Positions 27,074-37,086 of a stretch of 56,319 bases of DNA are shown here, one piece after another; the stretch's first letter is position 1; each line of letters begins with the position of its first letter. The stretch comes from Irineochytrium annulatum (lineage: Eukaryota; Chytridiomycota; Chytridiomycetes; Chytridiales; Chytridiaceae). The position numbers were made by a program, and so were the translations under genes. The notes under the pieces were generated by a model. It saw only the letters and a list, made by a program, of their open reading frames with translations, was not told the origin of the DNA and did no database searches. Where the stretch lies: positions 1 through 56,319 of the forward strand of contig JADGJL010000047.1 of the NCBI GenBank assembly GCA_027600665.1. The letters are read 5' to 3'.

Positions 27074-27409
27074 CTTTTCACAGAAAGCCTCGCGCGATGC
27101 ACCAGGTCACCCACCTATCACCTTTGACCTCGCCTACGGTAATATATTGCGCATTGGTTGACGAGGTATTCACCTCCGTTCAAACAGAATTAACAATTTG
27201 GGCTTGAAAAAGGGCGTTCCTGCGTCCATCTGGCTATGATAAGTGTAGATCGAGCGGCGCTTCGCGGTCGCTCTGCAAAGTGTGGGTCCCAGTGAACAAC
27301 GCGCAGAACAACGTGGGCGCCGCCCTTTCACGCGTTGTGCAGGTGAAAGTAAAGCCGCGCAAAAAGACGGGATCCGCTCGAACACAGAGATCCGGAAAAC
27401 CTCACTTCA
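27074..27409. promoter_or_regulatory. Divergent promoter region of Ccz1 and Zn2Cys6 genes
   Basis: 336 bases between two divergent start codons. No specific binding site could be recognised. A + strand ORF starting at 27280 overlaps but lacks splice-compatible content. Confidence 0.4.
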
Positions 27410-28995
27410 ATGAAGCAGGAGGGAAGGGACCATGCTGCCGACGGGCAGCATGGAGCCGACACCCCCCGGACAGGAGTGGGCGGTGGACACCTGATGGACA
27501 GCGCCGTCGAGGTGAACGATGTGAGTGCTGCGCTGGACCCGAAGGCCGAGCCAGTCCTGACATTCAAGCTCCGCTCGTGGCAGTTCACGACCCTGAACAA
27601 CGACCATGTGGAGCCGCTCGCCGCCGAGCCCGAGGACTTCGACGAGGGGGACGTAGACGAGAGGGATGTGTCGTCGAACCACGAGCACGAGCCGCTCCCT
27701 GCCATTGTCGAGGACATGCCGCAACCTTCCTACCCGTACGGATACCAATACATGAATGCGGAGGGCGTGGCGTATTTCCAGCAGCATCAGCATCCCTACC
27801 CCACTACGTACTTTGCTGGGTCTGTGCCGGGGAACCCAAATTTCTACGTGGACCAGGAAGCAGCTGCGGCCGCCGCGCAATACTATTACAATGTGAGCAG
27901 GCAACTAAACCCTACATTACCTTGTTGATACCTGATCGCTTGTCACTTCATGTTAGTTGACGGGTTACGAACACCAGGCGGTGCCTACACCCGTCGTGAT
28001 TGTAAGTTTTGGGGTCTTGGTGTTTCAAACTAAAACTGGCAAAATAACGGTTGTATTCAGGAGGCTCGAGGGGACGGAAGCGACGCGTCGACCGAGTCGA
28101 TCTCTCCGGTGGAAGCAGTTCAGCAAGAGCTGGACCCTTACGCCCCGTACGCCTACGGATATTATCAAGACGCCACCTTACGCCATCCGACCGAGAACGT
28201 GTCCACCTATGAAGTCGCCCACGACGAGGGCTACGTTGGGTCCCCGCTTCTCGCCCAGCAGCAGCAACCCGTGCCGGCCGACCTTCAACCGGGGGTGCAG
28301 GAGCCGTTACAACCGCTAAAGAAGAGAAAGTACACGAAGCGAAACAAGCCCGAGGCAGTGATGATGAAAGAATCATCCGTCGATATTCACAGTGCCGACG
28401 GGATGGGCGATCACAGCGGCGACGGAATGGGTCTTACACAAATCTCGGGGAGGACAGGGAGCAGGAAGCGGATTCAGTGCAAGGTCGCTTGCACGAACTG
28501 CAAGAAAGCCTGCAAGAAGTGCGACGACTACAGGCCCTGCAGCCGGTGTGTCCGGCTCAACCTCCCGGACTGCGTGAGCTCGTCGAGGAAGCCGCGCCCT
28601 ATCGGGATCAAGAGGGGAAAGTACAAGAAGGCCCCGAAGCCCGGCGACGTTGCTTTTAAACCCGACCTTGCGGGTGAGTTATCACTTCCACTTTGGCGAG
28701 ATCTGCTTTATTTTGTTTGACCCTGGTTGCTTTAGATTATAATAGATGGAAGTCTTCTGCGGAGGTTCGGATTGCCTTGCCTCCAATGCAGGCTATGCCA
28801 CCGATGCAGGGTATGCCCCAAATGCAAGCTATGCCACAGATGCAGGGGATGCACCAAATGCAAGCTATGCCACCGATGCAGGGAATGCCCCCGATGCATG
28901 CGATGCCTCAAATACAGGCCATGCCTCCGATGCAGGTCATGCACCCGGGTCAAGTTATGCCCCCGATGCAGGCCGTACAGGCTAGGGATTGTTGA
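27410..28995 (+). CDS. Zn2Cys6 fungal-type DNA-binding protein with Met-Gln-Pro repeat tail
   Basis: Four exons (27410-27892, 27957-28001, 28061-28673, 28736-28995) splice in phase to 466 residues. The zinc cluster lies at about 305-340: C-TN-C-KKACKK-C-DDYRP-C-SR-C-VRLNLPD-C, i.e. Cx2Cx6Cx5Cx2Cx7C, followed by a basic linker with RKPRPIGIKRGKYKK, a pattern seen in a subset of fungal zinc-cluster proteins. N-terminal sequence is acidic and Tyr/Gln/Pro-rich, which fits an activation region. The C-terminus is an unusual tract of about 65 residues built from PPMQAM/PQMQGM units. Translation could start at 27410 or at the in-frame ATG at 27494. Binding targets are unknown. Confidence 0.88.
28780..28978 (+). 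repeat. Imperfect 18-nt repeat coding PxMQxM units
   Basis: About eleven imperfect copies of an 18-nt unit (CCNATGCAGGCTATGCCN type) lie in the last exon of the Zn2Cys6 gene. They code alternating Pro, Met and Gln. Unit length and near-identity suggest expansion by replication slippage, with codon 2-3 substitutions (His, Gly, Val, Ile) scattered among copies. Confidence 0.85.
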
Positions 28996-29336
28996 AGGGC
29001 TAGGAGACTCGGAGATATACTTACACCTATTTAATTACTTTTTCTCGTAGCCGCACTCACACGACTTGTACTGCTAACTTATTCCCTCGAGGGATTTGTA
29101 ATTACTGTTCACGCATGCGATCAATTCATAAAATGCCATTTGTGTCGTTGCTTTTTGTGAAGTTGATTTGAAGGCGAACTACATATGCAGATTTCCGACG
29201 CGCTCTTAAAATTCCGAACTCGAAGCTGATGCGAAACCAAAAACAAGAAACCAAAAAAGAGTGAGATATGACCGCGGGGTCATAATGTCGCAGCGAAACG
29301 TGCACGTCTTATGGGTGTTGCAAATGCTTCTTCGCG
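28996..29336. other. Intergenic, convergent 3' regions
   Basis: 341 bases tail-to-tail between the Zn2Cys6 gene and NDUFAF7. AT-rich; no gene seen. Confidence 0.5.
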
Positions 29337-30949
29337 TTACTGCTTCCCTCCGATGGCAGCGTCGTTCAAGGTTCTCTCGACGTTTTCGAAGAACGGGTAG
29401 GGTGGCGGTGAAGTCGAACAAGCGATGGCCAAGACCTTATAAACTTCGCCCATCCCGTTTGTTGCCGAATTTCCAACGAGCCTCTCGTAGGTTTGCGCCA
29501 ACTCCTTCCTTGCCGCGCCGTCGCAAGATTGCATCAGGACCATCATGCGTTGAACAATGCCCATTGCCCTTAAGAAGGTGCCTTGAGTCATAGGCCCGTG
29601 TGACCGTGCTCCTAAAGGGTCATTAATTGAGTATTAACCAACAAAATTCATCGCTTTACCGCTTGATGCGACCGCCTGGCTTATAAACGAGAAGTCCACG
29701 TCAACGCTAAGGTCTGTCTCGCCGGGTTGACTCAAAGCAGGTGTAAACTGGTGCTTACGAATGCCCTTCGTAAGCCAGTAAATAACACGACTAAGAAGTT
29801 CACACAAACTCTTAAGCTGTTTCTATTAACATGATTCTTTCCGTAGTCGATGATCAACCCAGCACCCCCATCCTGTTCAATCATACGGCCTATCTTTTCC
29901 GCCACGGTAAATGACTCCGGAGAAACCTCGATTTGCTCTCCTTCTTTGAACCGATCGTATCGGGCATCGTTCAACATAGTTACCACAGCCTTTGTCGGAC
30001 CCGGCGATTTAACAAATCGGAAGTTTTCGGGACTAAAACAAGCTCAGTCCGGTGTCAGCTTTTTAAAAGCCTTACCTTGCTACATTGGTGTCAATGTCGA
30101 CAAGAACTTCTCGCCACCCTTGAGAGGCTTTCTAATGTTCAGGAAGGTTAAAGCGCCCATCAGCCGAAACATCCTTACCTCAAATTGATACACCGGCAAG
30201 GCGTCGAAAAATTCGTGTGCTACGACCAAAGATGCTTTCCCGATTTCCTCTTCCATCCCTCTCGGGATATCGTCGATATCATCATGCCACATCAAACGCT
30301 TCCCTTTTTCCTTCGAATATGGCTCTAACAGCTTTGCCTGCACTTCCCGAAGACCCGGGCTGGCTTCAACTAAATGAACCGACTTCACTGCGCTCCAATA
30401 CTTCTCGAATTGAGAGCTCGTCTGCACACGTTAGTCGGACGAGAACCCAAAAGCCAGGCGCGTACGCGCAAAATATCCGACATCAGTGTTCCTCTCCCTG
30501 GACCCAGCTCGACAAGCTTTACCGAGTCCGGTTCACCCATCGCCTGCCATTGCGCGATGTACCACACGGCGAGCACCTGAACAAAAGAAAGCAAAAAGTA
30601 AGCACGTGTAAGCCACGTCTAAAGGAATGATAGAGGTCGTGAGCAAAGAAAGTAATACCTCACCGAACATCTGACTGATTTCCGGCGACGTGGTGAAATC
30701 ACCGGCCCTCCCAAATACATTTCCCTTCATATAGTAGCCACCAAGAGGATGCGTGAGCGCCTGACGCATGTATTGCGCGACGGATAGCGGGCCCGAGACC
30801 TGCATTATCGCGTAAGAGTTCAACTAAGCGACAACGCATTTACCCACATTTATCGTATCCACGAGGTGCTTTCCGAGGGGCGACAGCGGCTCCTTCGCGC
30901 GGGTCGACAGCAACCGCACTTGTTGCCAGATAAGCCTGATCGAATGCAT
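29337..30949 (-). CDS. NDUFAF7/MidA protein arginine methyltransferase, mitochondrial
   Basis: NDUFAF7 methylates an arginine of the complex I subunit NDUFS2 in the matrix and is needed early in complex I assembly. The gene starts at 30949 with a basic amphipathic presequence (MHSIRLIWQQVRLLSTRAK), first exon 30949-30848, and ends at the TAA at 29337-29339. Landmarks after splicing: GPLSVAQYMRQALTHPLGGYY, FGRAGDFTTSPEISQMFGE|VLAVW, the SAM-binding motif KLVELGPGRGTLMSDIL, HLVEASPGLREVQ, ASLVVAHEFFDALPVYQFE, QGWREVLVDID, GLIIDYGK, GETDLSVDVDFSFI and PMTQGTFLRAMGI. At the GLIIDYGK exon end, the usual GHxxxxDTFRG segment is shortened to an H|GIRKHQF junction, so one splice site there may be misplaced. 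A complex I assembly factor implies that complex I is present. Confidence 0.9.
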
Positions 30950-31388
30950 TGCCGGCGGTTTGACAGCCTCGTTGACAGCTTCCACTGCAAATCTGGCGTG
31001 TAGTATTTACCACCAGTATTTACTGCAAGTAAAATACCTGGCACGGCAGCGAGAACCGCAGACATAAAAAGATTATCGCTGTGACCGCCAACGACGTTAT
31101 TTGTCCAGTTATGGAACATCCTAGTGATGACAAGATGCCAACGCTCTTATATTCTCCGAGGCAACCGCCCACCTCAGTTTCTCTATCCAAGCGTTTTCAC
31201 TCTGCATCATAAATCTTATGATGTCTATTGGAGTGTGAGCCGCAAGGGGTGAATGAAACAGTTTCACAGTCCACGATCTCGGGAGCCCGATTTCGGTGGA
31301 ACTTCCCGGTCCGCCTCTCGCATGTCGTCCCCACCGCATCCCGTCGTCGACGAGGTATGGTGTGCAAGGGCAGCCCCGGATGTTGATA
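30950..31388. promoter_or_regulatory. Divergent promoter region of NDUFAF7 and Ccc1-like genes
   Basis: 439 bases between divergent start codons. ORFs on the - strand at 30850-31399 read through it but in frames that do not match NDUFAF7. No site was recognised. Confidence 0.4.
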
Positions 31389-32492
31389 ATGAATTCCACT
31401 CCGCAGTTCCTAGTCAGCGCGACCGTCGTGGATGTGTCAGAGACTTCGGCAACCGCCAGCGCCTCTTACCACCCGGACGAGCCGAAGCCGCCGATGCCGG
31501 ACAGCGCATCCGTCCGCTCTTATGCGTCCAGCATAGGCACGCACTACGAGCCGCACTTTGCGGGGGCCGAGATCGTGGGTTTATCGCAACGTTCGACCAT
31601 GACTAATCAAAAACTCTTTAGATGAGGGTAAAGAAAACTGACCGGAAGTCTATCCTAACCGAACATGCTTGATAGGATATTATCATTGGTCTGTCCGATG
31701 GCCTAACTGTTCCTTTCGCCCTCGCGGCCGGCCTGGCGTCCCTCAACAGCTCGAAACTCGTCATCACCGCCGGCATGGTATGACTCTTCACATTCTCTTC
31801 GCACACTTACTGCTTTGCAATCAGGCCGAGATCGTGGCGGGGTCGATTTCTATGGGGCTTGGTGGCTACCTCGCGGGGAATTCCGAGCTTGAGCATTACG
31901 ACGCCGAGAGGAAGCGGGAGCTGCTGGAGGTGGCGACGTTGCCGAAGAAAGAGGAGCGGGAGATTGTAGAGCTGTTCGAGCCTTATGGTATGTCACGGAA
32001 GGACGTAGAGCCGCTTTTATTGAGACTGAAGAGCAACCCGGAGCTGGTGAGAGCGCATTGAAGACTACTGTAAGATGGAAAGCCACTAAAGAGGATCCTT
32101 TTGCGTCTAGTGGGTAGACTTCATGATGCGATTTGAGTTGGCGCTGGATCGGCCCGACAAGAAGCGGTCGTACATCAGCGCGTTGACAATTGGGATCTCC
32201 TACTTCCTCGGCGGTCTCGTCCCTCTAATTCCCTACATGGCCGTATCCGACGCGGCTCACGCGTTCTTCATCTCGATTGGCACGACGCTGATCGTCCTCC
32301 TCGTCTTCGGTTACGTAAAAGCGAGGCTTCTTGGAGTCCCTAGGCCTGTGTTATCTGCTTGTAAGTCGGGGAATTGAGTTGAATGATGCCTACTTCATTT
32401 AACGGTGTAATTCTACTACAGTCCAAATGATGTTCATAGGTGCATGTGCCGCAGGCGTAGCTTTTGGGGTTGCGAAAGCCCTGCCGCAATGA
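31389..32492 (+). CDS. Ccc1/VIT1-family vacuolar iron/manganese transporter
   Basis: Moves Fe2+ and Mn2+ into vacuoles. Six exons are proposed (31389-31574, 31622-31627, 31676-31777, 31825-32046, 32111-32360, 32422-32492), 278 residues. The second is a 6-nt microexon (ATGAGG, Met-Arg) flanked by TTTAG and GTAAAG; with it the protein reads AGAEIMRDIIIGLSDGLTVP, matching the family's conserved Arg-Asp before the GxxDG motif of the first membrane helix. Without it the Arg is lost. Further motifs: PFALAAGLASL, AEIVAGSISMGLGGYLAGN with the following ExE-type cytosolic metal-binding loop, then SALTIGISYFLGGLVPLIPY and the last helix IGACAAGVAFGVAKAL. The first 60 residues are a Ser/Ala/Pro-rich cytosolic extension. 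A regulatory iron-response element was not recognised. Confidence 0.92.
31622..31627 (+). other. 6-nt microexon in the Ccc1-like gene
   Basis: ATGAGG lies between introns 31575-31621 (47 nt) and 31628-31675 (48 nt, with a CCTAAC branch site). Both introns have GT-AG ends and are phase 0. Skipping it would still keep the frame but would remove a conserved Arg. Confidence 0.7.
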
Positions 32493-32932
32493 GATGGGAA
32501 CCCCTGGAACCTTATAGCTTGTTTAGCTTTCTGCATGTTTCTGCGCCTTAGTTTCTCATTCGCCGGTCCCAACAAGTTCCTCGACTTTTTGTGCATTAGA
32601 AGAGGCGTTTAGTCTCATTCGCTCGCCGCTTTAAGTGATAAAAATCAATTAACATCGCTTTGACATTATATGGAGTAAAGCTGCGTGTGACGGCTGCGGG
32701 GTGTCAGCCTTTGGGAACCGTAGTGAAAAGATATAGGAGGTGAAGGTTAGTGCGAGGCACCTACGTGGCTCTCCGTCCGATAGACCGGGGTGGGTACGGA
32801 GAACAGGAGCCCAGGATCGTTCTTTGAGTAAAGGGGAGAAGAAGCGACAAGTGAAATCTTGAAGGCAGGGCTGTCAACAGTGAGTTGGACAGTCATCATT
32901 AGAGATCGTCGCCCCATAGCCTGTCCGCGTCC
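32493..32932. promoter_or_regulatory. Ccc1 3' region and Yih1 promoter
   Basis: 440 bases between two + strand genes. The first part is T-rich (3' UTR); a purine-rich stretch precedes the Yih1 ATG. No gene seen. Confidence 0.4.
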
Positions 32933-33847
32933 ATGGAGCTTGATCCTGCCGTCATCGAGGAAATCACCACGCTAAAGTCAATTTACGACGATTCCTTCGC
33001 CTGTTCACCAGACGGTCGTCATCTTCAACTCACTCACCGCTTCGCTGACGATGACTTCTTCACGATCGACCTCGACCTCCCCGCCACCTATCCCTCATTC
33101 TCACCGCCGGATCTTCCTAGCATCGAGTTTTCGGAATCCAGCATCCGCTTCCCCATCGGCAATCACGCGACCAAATCGGACTTCATGGCGGAGCTCGCGG
33201 CGGCACTACTGCCCATGTTCGCTGAGGGGGAGGTCGCAATCTTTACTTGGCTGGATCATACGGTTGCGGAGGTGGTCGCGTTGCATGATATGGAGACTCA
33301 GCGAGGCGTTGAGCGAAAGGAACGCGAGAACGTGGAGCTCGCATCTGAGGTGGGACCGATCGCTTTGGATGTGATGGCATACGCGTTGGAGACAGAGAAA
33401 ACGGTCCCGGCCGCGGCCAGCTTCGACGTTCACACCGCTAGCACGACGATAGTGGACAGGAAGAGCGTCTTCCAGGGCATCTGCGCACGGTGCGCCTCCG
33501 CCGCCGACGTGGCGACCATTCTGCAGAGTCTCAAGGGGAACCCGAAGATCGCGAGGGCCACGCACGTCATCAGCGCTTACCGGATACGGACTGCGACCGG
33601 CGTTTTGGAACACGATTGTGACGACGACGGGGAAGATAAAGCCGGGGCCAGGTTCGTCAGGTTTTCCTTGCTGCGAAGATTTAACGAAGGTGCTAGGTTG
33701 CTAAACTTGCTGACGATTCTGAATTTGGAGAACGTGGTGGTGTTTGTCGTTCGATGGTACGGGGGCACACCTTTAGGTGCGGTGAGGTTCAAGCACATCA
33801 ACCAAGCGGCCAGAGACGTTTTAGAAGAATTCAAGTTTATAACATGA
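32933..33847 (+). CDS. Yih1/IMPACT homologue (RWD plus UPF0029 domains)
   Basis: Yih1/IMPACT binds Gcn1 and thereby restrains activation of the eIF2alpha kinase Gcn2; it also binds monomeric actin. The gene has no intron and codes 304 residues. An N-terminal RWD domain covers about 5-125 (EIxxLKSIYDD, then DLPATYPSFSPPDLPSIEF). The UPF0029/IMPACT domain covers about 165-300 with STTIVDRKSVFQGICARCAS, THVISAYRIR, HDCDDDGEDKAGARF and VVRWYGGTPLGAVRFKHI, the signature region. It is unusual here in lacking introns, like its neighbour at 33884. Its stop codon is only 36 bp from that neighbour's stop codon (convergent). Confidence 0.95.
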   Translation: MELDPAVIEEITTLKSIYDDSFACSPDGRHLQLTHRFADDDFFTIDLDLPATYPSFSPPDLPSIEFSESSIRFPIGNHATKSDFMAELAAALLPMFAEGEVAIFTWLDHTVAEVVALHDMETQRGVERKERENVELASEVGPIALDVMAYALETEKTVPAAASFDVHTASTTIVDRKSVFQGICARCASAADVATILQSLKGNPKIARATHVISAYRIRTATGVLEHDCDDDGEDKAGARFVRFSLLRRFNEGARLLNLLTILNLENVVVFVVRWYGGTPLGAVRFKHINQAARDVLEEFKFIT

Positions 33848-33883
33848 CGAGTCACCGCACGCATTGCCATAATCATTTGCACT

Positions 33884-34621
33884 TTAATTCTTTATGTCAA
33901 GCATGCCTTCAAGCGTTAAAATCGACTCTACGCCTTCCGGTGGTTCACCGTCACGGACCAGCAATCTCGCGTCCCACCCCGCGCTTTTCGCACCAACATA
34001 ATCCCTCATCATCGAATCGCCAACGTGGACTGCGTGGCACGCCTTGATGTGCCCGCCCCGCGAAACTTCGTTCGCCATCTCGAGCGCGCGGTCGAAAATT
34101 CTCCGATCCGGCTTCCCCACTCCGATTTCGTAGGAGGTCACAACAAAATCCACCCGAGGCCCACTATCGCCCAGCAAACTCTTGAGCACGCCTGCCGTCC
34201 TCGAATCCGAGTCCGTGATGACGCCGACAACGCGTCCCTGGTCCCTGAGCGCCTGCAGGACTCGTCGCGACTCGTCATAGAGCCGAAAGGGAGTCGCGGT
34301 GCTGAATCGCTGAAAGAGCAGCCGCGAGACGTCGTTGCGCATGCCGTCGCTAAGGTGCATTTCTGGAAGACCGCCATACGTGTCTCCAATGACTCTATCC
34401 CACCATACCCTGTCTCCGCCAGCGCTCCCGTGGCCGAAGCACGGCGACGCGGCGTTATTGTTCCTGAACGATTTGAAGAACGCGGCCAAGATGGTCGATT
34501 CATCGGCAACGAATCCTTTGTAGCCGGCCTCTATCAAAGCGTCACGGTAATGGTGCCCGACGCCTGGGTAGACGCGGAAGAGCGTCGAGAACGCATCGAA
34601 ACATACAAGGCGGTGATGCAT
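33884..34621 (-). CDS. HAD-superfamily hydrolase-like protein, HDHD3/dehalogenase type
   Basis: Intronless, 245 residues. Motif I reads CFDAFSTLFR: the nucleophile Asp is kept, but the position of the second Asp of HAD phosphatases is Phe, as in haloacid dehalogenases (DAYGTL) rather than phosphatases. Motif II is VVGVITDSDSR, motif III Lys is in GVGKPDRRIF and motif IV is HVGDSMMRDYVGAKSAGW with both acidic residues. This is the layout of HDHD3-like proteins, whose substrates are unknown. The start codon is 26 bp from the divergent profilin-like gene, so the two likely share control sequences. Confidence 0.88.
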   Translation of the reverse strand: MHHRLVCFDAFSTLFRVYPGVGHHYRDALIEAGYKGFVADESTILAAFFKSFRNNNAASPCFGHGSAGGDRVWWDRVIGDTYGGLPEMHLSDGMRNDVSRLLFQRFSTATPFRLYDESRRVLQALRDQGRVVGVITDSDSRTAGVLKSLLGDSGPRVDFVVTSYEIGVGKPDRRIFDRALEMANEVSRGGHIKACHAVHVGDSMMRDYVGAKSAGWDARLLVRDGEPPEGVESILTLEGMLDIKN

Positions 34622-34647
34622 TTTCGGGCGAATTGACGATCGCTTTC
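34622..34647. promoter_or_regulatory. 26-bp spacer between divergent start codons
   Basis: The HAD gene ATG (34621-34619, -) and the profilin-like ATG (34648, +) are separated by 26 bp, too short for two separate promoters with normal 5' UTRs. Either transcripts overlap at their 5' ends or one translation start lies further downstream. No TATA box is visible in the spacer. Confidence 0.5.
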
Positions 34648-35247
34648 ATGTCGGCGGCCCTTCTTCAAGAAGCTCTCCTTTCAACACGACATATCCAGCA
34701 CGCCGCTATCATCAAGGTGCGAAGATGCTATGGGGTATATAAGGCTGTCCACGGAGTTGCTGACTGAACTAATTACAGCGCAAAGATGGCACCGTCAAAG
34801 CAAAGTCGCCCCTTTTTGAGGTATGCTTTCACACCAGGCCGCGTTCCTTCAGTGACACGGCTTTTTCTAGATGACCCCTCAGGATTGGTCCAAAATCCAG
34901 ATGGCATTCGACAACCCGAAGGAGGTCCGGACAGCGGAGGCAGCCATCACTCTCATGGACGTTGCGTACCGGGCCGTTCGGGCGGATAATCTTTCCGTGT
35001 ATGCGAAGAACGTATGGAGGCCTGTTGCACCTTTCGCTGTCGCTGATTGGCGCCACCTTTTTATTTGCAGGACAAGTCTGGGGTTATTGTTGCACGGACA
35101 CATAGTCACTTCATCCTGGGAACGTATGATGCCTCCATGTTTGCAAGCGTTGCTGCGGAAGCGATAGAGAAGCTCGGTACGAGCTCCACTCCAATTACGT
35201 GGAACTTACAGCGTGCAGCCGATTATTTCAGAAAAAAGAACAAGTGA
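34648..35247 (+). CDS. Profilin, profilin-4-like
   Basis: Five exons (34648-34716, 34779-34820, 34871-35011, 35071-35176, 35219-35247) splice in phase to 128 residues, the length of profilin. The opening LLQEALLSTRHIQHAAIIK, then SPLFEMTPQDW, AYRAVRADNLSVYAKN, DKSGVIVARTHSHFILGTYD and the C-terminal AIEKLADYFRKK match vertebrate profilin-4 better by eye than conventional fungal profilins, which begin SWQxYVD and keep Trp residues for poly-Pro binding. The residues of the classic poly-Pro pocket are not obvious. Profilin-4 in animals is mainly a sperm protein with weak or no actin binding. A role in the flagellated zoospore is an inference. Confidence 0.85.
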
Positions 35248-35389
35248 TGTGGGACAATGAGATTCAGACTGCTCATTACTAGACAGCGTGTAGATGGCAT
35301 AGACTACAGGCATTACACCTCTTCTACGCACTTCAGCGCATCTAGAAAGATCGTACTGTGGATTCATATATTATGCCCATCCAAAAACG

Positions 35390-37086
35390 TTAACCATCAT
35401 ACTCCGCGACACGCTGAATAGCATGCCAACTCTCCAACCGGCACCAGCCAAACGGAGGTCTTTGAACAGCCGAGTCAACACTGGCTCTCGGCGAGCCAGT
35501 CCCGCCGAAGGACTTGGCAGTAACCCTGACAGGAAGCCTCGACTTCCCCACCTCGCGCTCACCCGCCGCCGCGCTCCCGGGCCTGCTCTTTCCCAACGAC
35601 TTCCTCCTCAGCCGCACGCCCTCCACCTCCTGCCAAGCCTCAAACGCGATCGTCTCGATAAACGAGCCTGTCAGCCTCGCGCAGCCGTCCAGCCGGACCT
35701 CCACCAGCCCGCCGCATTCCCGTGCGAGCAAACGGACGCCGTTAGCCGTCACGCCAGTCCCGCAGCACCAAAGCCTCCGTATGGGCGCCATCGCGTTGTT
35801 TGCGAATTCGGCCTTTGCGCCTCGCACACCACTACTCATCCTGTGATATTGACCGCCCCCACCTCTACCCCCCGATCGATGCACAGCCAACGTCTGCAGC
35901 GAGACGTCGGTTACCTTCGGGCACCAGTCTACCTCGAGCCACTCGAGGGCCGGGAACGACCGTACGACGGCCGCCACGACGTCGTCCGTCACGAGGTCCT
36001 GGGAATTTGAAAGGATCAGCCTGACAATCGACGGGACGCGCGAGGAGAGCGTCCGCATCAGCGGAGGTGAAACGCGTGTGCCGCCGCCGAGGCTGAGGGT
36101 GTGGAGGTAAGGCGAGGACCTTGGCGTCGCGTCATCGGGTGAGGAGATGGATGGCGGCACGCGCGAGGTGGGTGTTTTCCCGGCGGTTTTCTTGGGTTTA
36201 GGCTTGGCGGTCTGCGATGTGTCCTCCGAGACAAGCGCGTCGAGATTCAAGCGCTCGAGCCACAGCAGGCCGCCGATGAGCAGTGAGATGGATGACGAGC
36301 TGACATTGCTCTCCGAGAGGTCGAGAAGTCGCAGCCCCGGGCATCCGGCGATGAGGTCGGGTAGGAAGCCATCGCCGACAGGACAGCCCCGGAGCTCAAG
36401 GGACTCGAGGCGCGGGCAAAAGTCCGCAAGGGACTGGAGGAGGATGGAAGATATGTGCATGCAGGAGGTCAGGCGGAAGGAGGTGAGATTTTGGCAGAGG
36501 CCGAGGGCGGTCTCAAGGTCGCCAATCTCCATCTCGTCCGCTGCCGGACCTGTCAAAACTATCAGCCACGTTCATCCATCATAATGCAAATAAAGAACTA
36601 CAAAGGATGTTTTCTAACCAAAGACGTCTATCCTTTGCACAAGCATGGGATAAGGGTGGAACGACGTCGGCGAGACGATTAAGGCTATGAAGTTGGCAAA
36701 GTCATTCGGCTTCTTTAACGGCGGGGATGCGTACAGCGCAGATACAGCGGACGCCGACCACTGTCGCGATATCAGCAGCAAGGAGATGACATCCTCCGGG
36801 TCCTGGAGAAACGAAATGATGGCCAGGAATGCCTCCGGCGGCAATATCGGGAGCGAGGCGCTTATAGTCATCTTATGCAACATCAGAACGTTAGTCACAG
36901 CCCCTTCTGCTAAGATCTCACCTTGCGTAATGCAACTGTGGTGCCACCGCTGTCCGAATGCGCGTTGTTCAACTCAGGGGCGGTGCCCGCGTCGTGATCC
37001 TGGACATCTTCGAGGTCGTCATCGTCGTCGTCGTCCGCGCTCGGCCCTCGCTTTGAGAGCAGCGCTTTGAACACCCAAGGCAGCAT
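35390..37086 (-). CDS. F-box and leucine-rich repeat protein
   Basis: Three exons (37086-36922, 36871-36619, 36549-35390) splice in phase to 525 residues. A short acidic N-terminus (a run of seven Asp) precedes an F-box at about 60-105 (LPILPPEAFLAIISFLQDPEDVISLLLISRQW). At least six LRRs of the cysteine-containing type follow: LxSxxLTSCxxIS, LESLELRGCPVGD, LRLLDLSESNVS, LVRLILSNSQDL, LEWLEVDWCPKVTD, LVEVRLDGCARLTG. A Pro/Ser-rich insert interrupts them. Such proteins act as substrate receptors of SCF ubiquitin ligases through Skp1. The target is unknown. It is convergent with the profilin-like gene. Confidence 0.88.

Noticed and set aside
28732..29050. Cys/His-rich and Tyr/Ala-rich ORFs over the Met-Gln repeat
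   Set aside because: These are out-of-frame or antisense readings of the 18-nt repeat, not metallothionein-like genes.
30850..31399. - strand ORFs upstream of NDUFAF7 as an extra N-terminal exon
   Set aside because: They are in other frames, and the Met at 30949 already gives a good mitochondrial presequence joined in phase to the conserved domain.
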